NCBI RefSeq assembly: GCF_009870125.1
Contig: NC_046680.1
Coordinates: 10,292,001-10,356,000 of the forward strand
DNA: 64,000 nucleotides
From: Drosophila pseudoobscura
Lineage: Eukaryota > Arthropoda > Insecta > Diptera > Drosophilidae
Reading direction: 5' to 3'
Shown: piece after piece, positions 10,537 through 22,200 of the stretch
Position numbering within the stretch: position 1 is the stretch's first letter
Layout: every line of letters starts with the position of its first letter
Program-made: the position numbers and the translations under genes
The notes under the pieces: model-generated
What the model was told of the DNA's origin: nothing
Databases searched by the model: none
What the model saw: the letters and a program-made list of their open reading frames with translations, nothing else

Positions 10537-11045
10537 ATGCTACAAATCGCCAAGCTGTGTCTTGCCACTTCAGGTAGAATCACTGGTGAGTTGCGTATCA
10601 GAAAACAGACTCTGGTTGCACATTAATTCATGAACTCTGTTCCCCCAATAGCCCAGCGTTATGTCGCTGTCACCACCGCTCGTGCCATTGATCAGAAGTG
10701 GAGAGAGGCCAAGGGGCTCCCAGAGAATCCGAATGCATTTGGGCCACTCACCAATTTGCCGGACTACACGTTCCTTGACGGACGACCGACGCCACTGGGT
10801 GTATGTATAAGATATTGCGAAATCCGAACTGCCAACTAATATGGTTATTGTTTTAGTCCAACCAGAAAAAACGCCTGGAGAGGCAACAAGAGATCGCCAC
10901 CAAAATCGTCGAGCTGAGCGGCGAGCTGGAGTTTGCCAAGCAGAGGTACGAACGCCAGAGAGTTGCAGCCGCCACAGAGAAGCAGCGCATCATCCAGAAC
11001 AAACTGAAGCCCAAGGGCCATCTGATGCTGAAGCAGAAAAAGTAG
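10537..11045 (+). CDS. mRpL52: Mitochondrial ribosomal protein L52
   Basis: Large-subunit mitoribosome protein. Exons 10,537-10,585, 10,652-10,800 and 10,857-11,045 join in phase to 128 aa, the usual family length. The first 20-25 residues are basic and hydrophobic without acidic residues (MLQIAKLCLATSGR), consistent with a mitochondrial presequence. The core carries the L52 signature DQKWREAKGLPENPNAFGPL followed by LPDYTFLDGRPTPLG. The C-terminal third is a charged helix (RLERQQEIATKIVELSGEL) ending in a lysine-rich tail. Introns are 66 and 56 bases, with GTGAGT and GTATGT donors. The start at 10,537 gives the presequence; an in-frame ATG at 10,630 lies inside the first intron and would not. 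Confidence 0.95.
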
Positions 11046-13249
11046 CATCGTTTTGTTTGTTATAAGCTATACTAAGTTGCCTAGTGAATGAAATCAAAAC
11101 TATACGATTGATTGGTCTTGTGATGTGGGGACACATGTTTGCCGAAAACACGTTTATAAAACGTTCCTCAAACTGTATTAAGCGTGGCGCAGTCGCCAGT
11201 TCATTAGACACACTGCTAATCGTGATTTAATTGCAACTAATAGCAGAGACGCATCTCTATATTGTGGAATACCTGTTGTGGATAAAGTACGATACACCGG
11301 CCCGGCGTTATCATGATGGGAATATCTCGATAATGAAGTGTTAAAACGCCAGTGACGCACTTGCGGCAACGTGTCCTGGCATTTAGTTGAGATGAAAGAG
11401 ATGCTGGGTTTCCCGAATGGCATGCTGGTTATACAAGCGTGGCCAAACCAACCGAACCCTTGCGCCGGGAATAGACTACGTGAGGGCACGCTCAATCGGA
11501 TGCGATTCACACGTTAGCCGCTAATAAGAGGCTTGCGCTATCACATTTGTGTTGCTGCACAAACTATTTTTGTCAACAAGGAAGTGAACTTGTTTATTTG
11601 TAAGCGATTCTCGGGGGTCGTTTACAAGGTAGCAGCGAATAAACCTTATTCATTGTTCCGTCTTCCGGCGTAAGCCATCTGGAGCACCCAATAGATCGTG
11701 CTTACAGAGTTAACCGGGCATAACAAACATGCTTCTCATAGTCATACAAACACAATATGTGCCTAAGAGATTACCAGCTAAATATTTGCCCGTGGCTCCC
11801 TTGTTTTCCTGGCTGTTTGACTAATCGGTTAGGAGACCAAGAATTTTGCACTTCATGGCAATGTGTTTGTCTTGTTTGCGGCCAAGATCGAAATAATTCG
11901 AGATAATTCACAGAAACGTGCTCCACTTGACTAACGCTGTAACACCCATTCCATGAGGGATAGGGAAAGTATGAGCTCCTTCTGGCAGTCAGGTTTTATA
12001 TATCCATAGCAGCCAGTTGTAATACCTTCAAGCAGCGAGAAACTGGTTGAAAGCTATTAACTGTATGTTACTTTATAGTTTCAATCCATGATCCGCCCAG
12101 CTCCATTGATCCCTGAGGTGGCAGACATGAAATTTTCCACAAATCATTGTAATAAAAATTCACACCAGTGATTGAATAGGCGAAAATCGTGCTAAAATCA
12201 ATATTAAAGTACTGGAAGGCGGCAAATTTAGATATTTACATTGCCACATGGACTGCACTCAACAACTGAAATCTAACAAAGAAGTCAAGTCTAAGGAAAT
12301 TTACCGAGCAGCTGGAGGGTGGATGATCGGACCTGACTACAAAATGTTTGTCGGACGTCGGGCATAAATTAGCCAGAGCATCTGATATTTTGCACCAACT
12401 TCCAAGCATTTGTGGGGGTGTGACACAAAAGCGTGCTGGAAAAAACGTGCTCCCAGAGCAGTCAATCTGATCGACTCCATATCGACTTACTGTTAGTGCA
12501 GCCAATCGTGCGTATACGTAATGCAAGCTGAACTCGATTTCATTGCTGATGTTTTCCTTTTTCTCTGCCGATTTTCACACCTTTTTGCTGTTGCTGATGT
12601 TGGAGTTGGCAAAAATATTTACTCAGCGCGGTATTTTGCAAGGGGGAAAAGACGAACTGTTGTGGAAAACAACGAAAATGTTGTTATGACTCTGAGACAG
12701 GCGTCTTGGGAATTATATTTATATAAATTGTTTATAAATTTATTGAATTAGCACGTTTATATTTACCGACTCGAGCAAATCTTCTAAGCATATGAAGATA
12801 ATTAAGTGCGAATTAATTTATGTCCAAGCATTAGTCTTTTCCGGAACTAATTTCATCTACTTAACGACGGTTTACAGAAGACCAATTCATTGGTGTTCGT
12901 AATTAATTTATGAGTACGCCAGCTATGAAATCATGCCCCCTTTTTGGTAGCTGCGACTCAGACTCAGGCCCCTTCCAAAAGACTGACCACATTTGCTAAT
13001 TTTTTAGAGTCCGGTCCGTGTTCGAATGCTCATATTTTTCCAGAAAATTTTATATTTCTCACTTGAGTCAGCAACATTTTCACGCCGCGGCGGCATGAAG
13101 CATTGCGGTTGGATATTTTTAAGTCAGTGGAGTATTTTCGGAAGGCGCCAACTCCATTTGCGTATCTGTGCTGATTTATAATAAAAGCTCTGAACGTCGC
13201 AATATTACAACGATATTAGGGAGTCTCGATTTAGATTTAGCGTGTGACC
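11046..13249. other. Intergenic DNA without a recognisable gene
   Basis: No open frame here has a domain, a splice context or codon use like the neighbouring genes, and I see no tRNA or snRNA. Around 11,280-11,520 the composition is more mixed (GC-richer), as in unique regulatory DNA. The minus strand of 11,405-11,415 reads GGGAAACCCA, nine of ten bases of an NF-kappaB-type site. Long AATTAATTTATG-type words occur at about 12,812 and 12,900. Confidence 0.5.
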
Positions 13250-13920
13250 TGACCACACGAAAATTACCACTCCCGACCACAGCGCCTGGTACACACCCAT
13301 ATATGTTACTCATACGCCGTGTGTCCCGCAAAACCATCAAAAACCAGCTAAAACTACCTAGTTATTTTCGTCTGGGCCTAGACACTAGCTTGATGCCAAA
13401 ATAAGTAAACAAATAAACGAAAAATTAATACAACTAATTCAAGCAAAACACACAACATAGGGATTTTATGTGACCACACGGAAATTACCACTCCCGACCA
13501 CAGCGCCTGGTACACAGCCATTTGTGTTACTCATACGCCATGTGTTCACCAAAACCATCAAAAACCTGCTGAAACTACCTAGTTAAGTTCGTCTGGGCCT
13601 CGTTCACCCTAGACATTAGCTAGATGCCAAAATAAGTAACCAAATAAACAATAAATTAATAAAACTAATTCATCAATATACACAATATAGGGATTTTATG
13701 TGACCACACGGAAATTACCACTCCCGACCACAGCGCCTGGTACACAGCCATATGTGTTACTCATACGCCATGTGTTCCGCAAAACCATCAAAAACCTGCT
13801 GAAACTACCTAGTTAATTTCGTCTGGTCGTCTTTCACCCTAAAATGCCGAAATAAGTAACCAAAAAAACAATAAATTAATAAAACTAAGTCAAGATATAT
13901 ACACAACATAGGAATTTTAT
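13250..13920 (+). repeat. Three-copy tandem repeat, units about 221, 230 and 220 bp
   Basis: Copies start at 13,250, 13,471 and 13,701, each with TGACCACACG(G/A)AAATTACCA. Each continues CTCCCGACCACAGCGCCTGG, TACACA(G/C)CCATAT, CTCATACGCC(A/G)TGTGT, AACCATCAAAAACC, AACTACCTAGTTA, TTCGTCTGG and ends near ACATAGG(G/A)ATTTTAT. Copies 2 and 3 are the closest, so the array probably grew by unequal exchange. Divergence is spread over the units. There is no conserved open frame. It ends about 590 bases upstream of the TATA box of the secreted-peptide gene. Confidence 0.93.
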
Positions 13921-13931
13921 TTGATCTGTAG

Positions 13932-14159
13932 GTATCTTTCCGCACACTCGGTCGCACACTCTCGACTTTGTTTTGACGTCAAAGTATTGAAAACAAATAA
14001 TTAATATATTAATATAATATATTAAGAAACTCCGTCAGATCTCAGTAGCGTATCTTTCCGACCTCGAATCCGATAGATATTTGGAAAGCATTTAATTAAT
14101 ATGTTTGTTTAAAAAACAAAGCCAGACAGTGGGGGAATTTTGGGTGTCGTATCTTTCCG
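13932..14159 (+). promoter_or_regulatory. Candidate immune-type upstream region: three GTATCTTTCCG words and one kappaB site
   Basis: GTATCTTTCCG occurs three times, at 13,932-13,942, 14,050-14,060 and 14,149-14,159. On the other strand it reads CGGAAAGATAC, containing a GATA core. The sequence GGGGAATTTT at 14,132-14,141 fits the Rel/NF-kappaB consensus GGGRAWYYYY at every position and lies eight bases from the third copy. Adjacent kappaB and GATA sites are the known arrangement of inducible fly immune promoters. The TATA box is about 370 bases downstream. Regulation by Rel factors is inference. Confidence 0.45.
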
Positions 14160-14321
14160 CATTGTAAAAAGTTTTCCGAATCAAACTGGACCCGTTCCCT
14201 GCTAACCGAAACATTGCAACCGGCAATTAGAGCCTTTCGACCAAATGAATCACATAGTGATAAGACAACAGCCCATCCCAATGATCCCAACGATTCGTAT
14301 CGAATTGAAGTCACAGCGGCG

Positions 14322-14331
14322 GCGCATGCGC
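14322..14331. promoter_or_regulatory. NRF1/Ewg-type palindrome
   Basis: GCGCATGCGC is the core of the NRF-1/erect wing binding palindrome. It lies about 190 bases upstream of the TATA box of the secreted-peptide gene. A second perfect copy lies upstream of otk2. Confidence 0.4.
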
Positions 14332-14513
14332 AAAAGCCAGACGACGGCGGTATGGCGTCAATGAAAGAGAGTTGAGAAGTCGAGTGTCGTTCGTCGATTG
14401 TCGATTTGTCGCTGCCGCCCAGCGTTTCCTCCGGACTTGCGTCATAGCTGGAGCATCGTCTCTGCCCGAAGGCAAAATTTTCACATTTGGGTGCGAACAG
14501 GGCAGCATATTCG

Positions 14514-14521
14514 TATATAAA
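14514..14521 (+). promoter_or_regulatory. TATA box of the secreted-peptide gene
   Basis: TATATAAA is a strong TATA box 152-159 bases before the start codon. It is the clearest TATA element seen upstream of a gene here; the housekeeping neighbours show motif-1-type promoters instead. This points to an inducible or tissue-restricted gene. Confidence 0.7.
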
Positions 14522-14672
14522 GGAAGGGTTCTTCTCTGCTAAGACCACAGAACTCAACAGACGTTCAAGGCACTCACAGCAAAGCAACCACAAGCAACAC
14601 AATCACCCAACACCTAAAGGATACCACACTCAATTTTGGATTTCAAAAGATTATAGCAGTTCAAACCACACA

Positions 14673-15155
14673 ATGGACCTTAAGGTAAGCATCCGCTACC
14701 GCGCCACAGCCATCTCCAGCCAACCCGACTAACTCCAAACTCTCCCCATCTCTCTATAGCAACTGTATACGTGGGCCTGTCTCCTGCTCAGCATCATCGC
14801 CTGCAAACTGTCACAGTGCAGCGCCAAGCCCACATACTATGACCTGGATAGCTACGAGAACTATGACGCCGATCGCTATGACACCGATCGCTATGACACG
14901 GGCAACTCCTACGCCCTCTCCTATGGCAAGCCCCTGACAGAAAACCGCCTGAAGAAGCTCAATCCAGGCTACTACTATGTGGATGACGGTTACATTGCGC
15001 CAGTCTCCACCGGGACAAGACCCTACACCCGTCGCCAAGATGCCAACCAACAGGTTGGTGATCTGCCCTCCAATGTGAGGTTCACTCCACTCGTTCGCGT
15101 CAGAGAGACCCGCACCAAGCGCAAGAAGCTGTTCGTCCCCAACTTCTTTGGCTAA
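14673..15155 (+). CDS. Small secreted Tyr/Asp-rich protein, unrecognised; possible peptide precursor
   Basis: Two exons (14,673-14,684 coding only MDLK, then 14,760-15,155) give 135 aa. Residues 5-26 are hydrophobic (TWACLLLSIIACKLSQCSA), a clear signal peptide with likely cleavage before KPTYY. The mature protein starts with a Tyr/Asp-rich segment containing imperfect DRYDT repeats (residues 42-51), then a Tyr-rich GYYYVDDGY segment. It ends with a basic stretch RTRTK..RKK followed by LFVPNFFG. The final Gly after a multibasic site could serve as an amidation donor, giving a short FF-amide peptide, though no such Drosophila peptide is known to me. Poly(A) signal AATAAA lies near 15,359. The TATA box and nearby kappaB-type site would also suit an immune-induced peptide. 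I cannot name the gene. Confidence 0.82.
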
Positions 15156-15369
15156 ACGACGGTCCTGCTCCAAACTGGATGTGAGAGTACAGACTGAAGA
15201 TGATGATCGTTATGCATTAGACTAGGGAATAATTATTGCATAGTCGAGTGGCTTCCACACCAAAAAGTACCTTATAATGTTAAATATTATACATTTACCT
15301 ATCTAAATATATACCCAAACCAAATTATATTTATATCTAAAATACCCAAGTCTCCATCAATAAATGGTT

Positions 15370-17095
15370 CACCAAATTGATTATAAATAATGTCGCCACC
15401 AAAAATATCGAATACACGAACTGGAATCGTGAAAGCTCAATTAATTGCATTTATATATAGAATGAAATTGGCACCTGTGCACCTGGCTTGTAATTTACAG
15501 GTCGACCATAATGGTCTAAGAAAATGGAAAAAAGGGTCGTCCTTGGATTTCTGAGATGATCCAAATATTTCAAGTAGTTGCTGAGTAGTTGAGTGTGTAG
15601 CTCTCTTTTTGTACTCCCAGGTGTGTATTTCATATGAGGAAATGATTTTGATGATCGAGATGATCTCCTTTTATTGAAATAATTCTATGATACATCAAAT
15701 GTCTAGCCAATTTGGCAGTCTGGTGCTAATTGACCACTTAGGCGCTTCAATAAATCTTGGTTAAAAAAAAATATTTTGCTGTTGAACCACAGCCAAGACA
15801 ATTGACAAATCTTAAATCTTTGATGGATGGTGTTTCACATCTGTTCAAAAATGGCACCGTTCCCCCGAGACTTGCTGGCCTGCGCTGGCCTGCGTGTCTG
15901 TAATGATTTCAAGTTTGATGCGCAAGTATGAGAAAGCTGGGCTGGCTAGCGGTAGCTAAACGCCAGAGCCGAAGACCCTGGGAGCCCCTCCCGATAGTGA
16001 TTACGAAAGTTTTATTCCTTCTGAGGAAAATGGCGCGCGCGCCTTCAGGCGGCCGGAACGATACTCAATACGGCTGTCCGACTCAAACGCTGGACTTCTG
16101 CGGATATATGTACGTGGATATATTATAAGATATATATTCCTTCACAGATGACTTATGCACCCTAAGCCTTGCCACAAACCGAGTCGTATCTCGCCAACCG
16201 GAGTCCTATCCAAGCATTACTGAGGCGTGTCCGCGACAGACCGAGTCCTGTCCCATCCAGACAGAATAGTATTCCAGCAGGACAGAATCGCATCCCTTGC
16301 AAGATCCGATCGTCATCCTTCGACCTGGCCATCGACAACAACGACTTTGACAATGGCCACCATGGGAGATGCTTCGCAGTTCTCGTTGTTGTTATGTTTA
16401 AGATAGGTTCAAATATTTTCCACTTGTTTATTTATTTTATTATGCTAAGTTTTGAAAAGTCATCGTTGCCCAGAATCGGGGAAATATGAATGGCTGGGCT
16501 TGTTTCAGTCCTTACCAAAGGATCAAAATGATTTTTCGAATTTCAGAAAAATGGAGAAAACTAAAAATATCCTTGATCGTTGGTCATACAAACAACTACC
16601 ACTTTCAATTGGGTGGCACTCAAAACAGAGATTGTTTCGATTTTCAGATTCCAGGATACCAGGCGAATAGAAATAATCAAAAGGTCAGTCGCTGGTTTTT
16701 CAAAAATGTTTTTTATTAAGTTATCTGTTTTGACGCCCAGAAGTATGCAACTCATTTTTCCTTCTAAAGTTTCTTGCTGCTGATTTCTGTTCTGCCTAGT
16801 GTCCGCCAGATCTAAAATATTTCGTTTTTGACCATTGTTGAGTTTTTGAGTCAAAGCTTTTGTGCGGAAGATTTGTTCTTTTTTTATGAAAATGGATAAA
16901 AACTTGTTAATTGTCTTGGCTGTAGTTCAACAGCGAAATATTTTCTTGCAGCAAGGCTGTTTATTTATTTGCAAACGATTAGTCTTGTGATTTATAAAGT
17001 GGGATTTGTGCTTGAAACTTATATCTATTATTTGGTGTTCTGTGGTGTTGTGCAGTCTATTCGTTTTTTCAAGTCCTATATAGAGTCCTTCGGTC
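15370..17095. other. Intergenic DNA and Oseg6 3' UTR side
   Basis: No credible gene. At 16,185-16,300 there is a short degenerate series of related words (CCGAGTCGTATC, CCGGAGTCCTATCC, CCGAGTCCTGTCCC, CAGAATAGTATTCC, CAGAATCGCATCCC), which looks like a decayed minisatellite of about 25 bases. The minus strand has AATAAA-type signals near 16,960 that would serve Oseg6. Confidence 0.45.
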
Positions 17096-20000
17096 TTAAG
17101 ATGCGGCCAGGATGTATGGGCGTATGTCTTCCACATCCAGCAGTTGCTCGGGGGCCACTTGCTCCCCGCACATGGGGCACTCGCCATTCTCCGAGAGTAT
17201 TCTGAAAGAAGAAGTATAATAATCCACACTTGACCTTTTCAACAGTTTATACTCACTTTTCCATCTCTGCACGAAAGCAGAGAAAATCGCATTGCGGGCA
17301 GGAGGTCATCAGCGTTTTGATGATGTGCTGACCCGTAGCTATACAGATGGGTAGCGTAGTCTTGCAACTGTAGCACGTCACTTCCATATTGGCCAAGTTG
17401 GAGTCGCATATGGGACACTCCATGGTCTCATCGTCTATCTCATCCCGCAACTGCTTAATTCCCTTGGGAGCCTTCCGGACGACAGATTCAATTTTCTTTG
17501 CATAGCGAGTATCCAGTTGATTGCGGTAGTCCGGACGCATCAACGTGGAGGCATAGGTGAACGCAGACTTCTTGAGACCTGCCCGCTGACACTCAATGAC
17601 CGTGGAGGTGAGAATAGGGATAATGTCTGGAAAGGCAATGAAAATTTCAATCAAATCCCAATACAATTGACTCCATTCTTACGCTCTGGAAACTGGGATA
17701 TGCAAGAAGCCACTTGAACGAGAAGCTTGGCAGCCAGGAGATGATTACCCAGCTTCACATGAATACGGACCAGCGTGTAACGGTGGAGCAGGATCAAATT
17801 GTGCCGCATTTCGGCCGATACAGATAGGTTGTTGCGGCGAAGTTCCTGGTACATCGAATAAAGGAGGTCCCTAGCGGATTTGTAGTTTCCGGCGATCTGC
17901 TCTTGATTGGCAATTATGACGGCCGTCTTGGCCGCATCTTTATAGTGCTTTCGAGCCATATACAAGCGGAACAGGTAGCGTGGATCCTTGGGAACACCAT
18001 CCAACTCACCCAAGAGAAACTCGATGAGTTGCGAGGCCAGCTGCTCGTTGTTCGATGTAGCCACACAGTCGATTGCCAGGGAGAGAGCTAGCTGCTCCTC
18101 ATTGTTGAACGCAGAGGCTTTCAGCAAAAGTCTCAAGGACTTGGTAAACTCACGTGCCAAGAAGTAATACTTTCCAGCCTGCAATGTATATTTCTCACTT
18201 TCGAAGTAGTGAGCCAAGGCCAGATAGTCAGAGGATTTCGCATTTTCATAGCGTTCTAGGAGTTCGCCATGCCGGCGCAGCTTGTTGTGGCGCTGGGCAA
18301 GAGCAAAGGCTTCCTCCACACAGCCGCAGATAACGAGAAACTGAAGAGCCTGTTCAATATCTCCAATCTTCTGATAGAACTTTGCCAGCAGTTTTGCCGC
18401 GTCCATTGATCGTGATTCTAAAACAATTTCTGAGGCTGCATGAGGATCACACAAATGATCAAGGTATATCCTAACGCAAGCATCCAAGTCTCCGGCTATA
18501 CGATAACACCGTATTGCTTCTTCGAAATGGCCGTCACTCTCTTTGGCCCTGGCATAGGATGCATGTAATTTGCTACTTTTCACCTTGGAAAGTACATTGT
18601 TGGCCTTATGCCACATCTTCAGGGCTATGTAGTGGCCACAGGCCTCATCATAAAACCCTCCACGTTCATAGAGTCCCGCAGCCTCTGTTAGATGTCCGAC
18701 CGTAGCCAATAACTCCGCACAGTCGAAGAGGAGCTGCTTATCCATGAGCTCTACGGCATATTGAATCTATTGAAGGAGATGTAAATACACTTTTTGTCCA
18801 GATTCTCAGATAGATCAAATGTCTTACGCCTCGTCTAAAATCCCCGGCACGTATTGAAGTTCGGGCAATGCCCATCTTGCAGAGGCGTACATGATCCTGG
18901 AACTCAGGTGTGCTTTCCATCGTAGCGGACTGCTCAGCATCCTTGTCGTTGATTAAATCCTCCTTGTAACCCTTCTCGTAGTGATATAGGGCATCCGCAT
19001 AGTTACCACTTTAAAGAAAAGTTTAAACATGAAAATCATGACCTTTGATTGTTCTTATACGGATATATATCATACGTGAATTCTAGCTGCTGGGCGTATT
19101 CTCTCGCTATGTAGGGCACTTCTTGCGGGTCATGCTTGTGCGCCAGAAGAAGAGCCTGATCCCATTGGAGGAGGTCTCTACACAGTTCCAAGGCTGCCCT
19201 TGTATATACACCCTTGAGCATATGTTCCTTGGCCTGCTCGTACTGGGCCAAAATCGTGCAGCAGCACCCGATCAGCATGTCCAGGTCCTCCACATATCGG
19301 AGCTCACCCAACGCATTTACCAGAGCAGCGTCACCCAATTGTCGATAGGCCCGAATAGCTAGTAAATAATCGGATGTCGATCAACCACAGGATGTTATGG
19401 GAATGATGAGAAGTTGTAATATTACCAATATCCGGCTCTAGATCAGAAGTGGCCTGTTCGCCAAACTCTCGCCATGCGCTGCTCAAGTTCATCTGCTCGC
19501 ACAGCTTGTACGCCTCGTCATAGTTCCTGAGGCGTAGAAGCAGTTGCAGGTTCGCAGTCTGGCTGTTGCTGGGATTCACCACATGGGTGCTGAGGGATTG
19601 CGTGGCATACTGTCCGCCATCCACGTGGAGGGCCATTTCGCCGCCGCAGAGTAGCAGCGGAAATTGCCCAGGATTTAGCTTGGACTCGCCCACCTTGATG
19701 GTGTGTGTGCCCTGCACGGAATGGCGAACAAATACGTGGGTGTTCACAATTTTTGCATCGTAGCTAATGAAAATATTTGGCTGCGTGAGATCCCAAAGAC
19801 AGCCGAGGCACTGCTTCGGAACGTCCGGTATGAGCAAGGCTTCATCCAGCGCGGGTAGAAACAGATGTCCTTGAGCATGATCGTCAATGAAAATGATCTT
19901 AGTTCCTTCAATGTCCATAAACATCTGGCGAATACCCATGCTATGACGGTAGATTGTACAACTGTCCCATTTTTCAAGAGAGTAGAATACTAGGTGGCCA

Positions 20001-21707
20001 ATCTAAAAGAGACAATACCATACGGCTGTAATGTAATACGAGTACCTGGACAGGATCAACACTCACATCGGTTGCAAATACCAACAGTTCCTGACTCAAA
20101 GCAAAACACGTGATCACTGCATCGTTGGGCATGTTCGGGAGGGCGCTGGGAAAAGTGGCCTGTAGCTTGTCCTTGCAATTGGGATTGTCTGCAGTAATAG
20201 CCTGCAGGATCAACTGAGGCGGACAGAGGGCTGCACAGTACTCAGCATTCATCTTCATACTTGACACATTCCGTGGGAAGTCTCGCTCACTCATCGGACG
20301 GGGCTCTTCGCCCAGGGTCCTTCCCAGAGCGTAGAACCAAACATGCTTGTCGATGCCAGCAGCAAAGTTATACGGGCCAACAGCTATAAAAGTAGGTTCT
20401 CCCTCCAGGGGCAATCGAAAGGGCAGTGGCTTGGACTTATCCGGCGCGTATACATAAATGGAAACCTCTGCCAGACTGCTGAGCATAACGATCCGGGGTG
20501 CGGAGACGGCAAATATTTGAGGAAGCTTGGTTACATAGATATAGACGGTACCACTATTCGTTGTTACTGCCAGCAGTTGACCATCCGGTGACCAGTCGAT
20601 CATTTGGACACCAGCATGATCTGGCACAGTGATGATGCGCTCGGTCTCTTGCAGGTTTGTAATCGAGTGTATTTTTATGCTGCGGGCAGATGATCGTATG
20701 ATTGAATTAATATCAACATTTAGCCATTTACTTCAGACATTTAGTCATTTACTTACCTGTCATCTCCACAAGAGGCCACGATATCTAATGTGGGGCAATA
20801 GGCCAAGCCGGTCAACGTGTCCTTATGATTCTTAACCTGCCAAAGCTCCTGTCCCACGTCTTTGGGGTGCGTGGAAATGGCCACCACATGTCCGTTTGAG
20901 AACCCCAGCAATATATAGCCGTCTCCGAACCATTTGTGCTGAAGCAGCGAGCCGTAGCGACTCTGAAATCCCAGTTCTGTGGGATTTTCCGGGTCTGGTA
21001 AGTAGTAGAGGAACAAGGTCCGTTTTCCAATAATCATGCTGATTGCATTGTCCCCAGCTATCCGATCATCATTTGCCATTTCCGCGAAATACATATCGGT
21101 AGGTGCATCTCGCAGCTGGACCACCCGCACGGTGTCGCCATCCTCGTTGCTCAGCGAAAAGCTTTTGTCCTCCGATCCAAGCGCGAGAAGATTCTGTGCC
21201 GACCAGGCGCCGCAGGTTATCCGCTTGCTGTGCTTACCCAGAACCGGGGTTGGACGCTTTCCACTGCGGTGATTGTAGATCGCCAAGTTTCCTCGCCCCG
21301 TGCCTACGGCCAGCAACTGTTGCTGTTTTGACCACAAAATGCACGTGAGAGGATCTCGCAGTCCAGTTTCAACGCTGATCTTTTCCTGCGTGCCATAGTC
21401 CCAGAGAGTAATGTTCGGGGAGCCGCTTGTGATGATTCCCAGCAGATCCCCCTCATTGTCCCATGCAAATCCTGAACAGAGTCTGATGGAACAATTTTAA
21501 GGCAGACAAATATATTTTGAGTACAACTTATGGGGGCTGGTCTTACCCTGCGAGGATAATGCGCTGCACCAGTTGTCCCTGGCGATTGTACAACGCCACA
21601 GATCCATCTGTACCTGTAGTCGCAAGCAAAGCCTTTTGCCAAATGAAGTAGACGTCGCCGATTCCGTGCGGTTCCTCGTACTTGTAGAGTATCTTCTCGA
21701 ACGACAT
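17096..21707 (-). CDS. Oseg6: Intraflagellar transport protein IFT144 / WDR19 homologue
   Basis: IFT-A core subunit for retrograde transport and membrane-protein entry in cilia; in flies ciliated cells are mainly sensory neurons. Nine exons (21,707-21,547; 21,482-20,757; 20,679-20,067; 20,002-19,426; 19,358-19,076; 19,008-18,828; 18,766-17,683; 17,626-17,257; 17,201-17,096) keep phase throughout and give 1366 aa, close to human WDR19 (about 1340). The N-terminal half is WD40 propeller (for example [20 protein letters not shown]-like blades and [20 protein letters not shown]). Residues about 700-1230 are TPR-like helical repeats ([18 protein letters not shown]). The C-terminus has paired cysteines ([35 protein letters not shown]), a zinc-ribbon feature of IFT-A subunits. 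Its start codon lies about 490 bases from the divergent Rep gene. A decayed partial copy lies at 37.1-37.4 kb. Confidence 0.95.
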
Positions 21708-22200
21708 TACCTTACTTAAAGACAGCGTATTTTCTATACCGAAGAAGCACTCATTCTGTGATCTAAAATTTTCCGGCTTTTGTTTACGGTTTTCCCGTTG
21801 CTATGATACGAACACAGCCACCACTACAAGTGCGTGTGCGTATGTGTATCTGCGCTACCTGGCATTTTCGTGCACCTGTTGATTTCACAGGTACAGGTTT
21901 TGCATGAAGTAGTAATCGGCGAAACCCGCATAATTATGATACTATGTCTTAAGTTTATTTTATTTTTTAAATGCTTCAAATTGTAAGTGTTAGTGCCAAA
22001 CAACTGTGCAAATTAAATTTTAAATATTTTAAATATAAACAGCTGTTCTATGCCGGATTAGCTAGCACTGCCTCGACGGATATCGAATAATTGTCCATCT
22101 CTAAGCAGATGTTTGGAATTTCCCACGACAAACAATTTTTATATTTCGTATTCTTTGTATCCTTTCGGTTAATTTGATCCTCGACAAGCTCTCTCTTATA

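Noticed and set aside
11180-11240. Possible tRNA-like segment (GTGGCGCAG...GTTCATT)
   Set aside because: No cloverleaf, no B-box GGTTCGAANCC and no consistent acceptor stem.
13250-13920. Tandem array as a CRISPR-like or satellite locus
   Set aside because: Only three 221-230 bp units in a eukaryotic genome; no short repeat-spacer pattern and no longer array.
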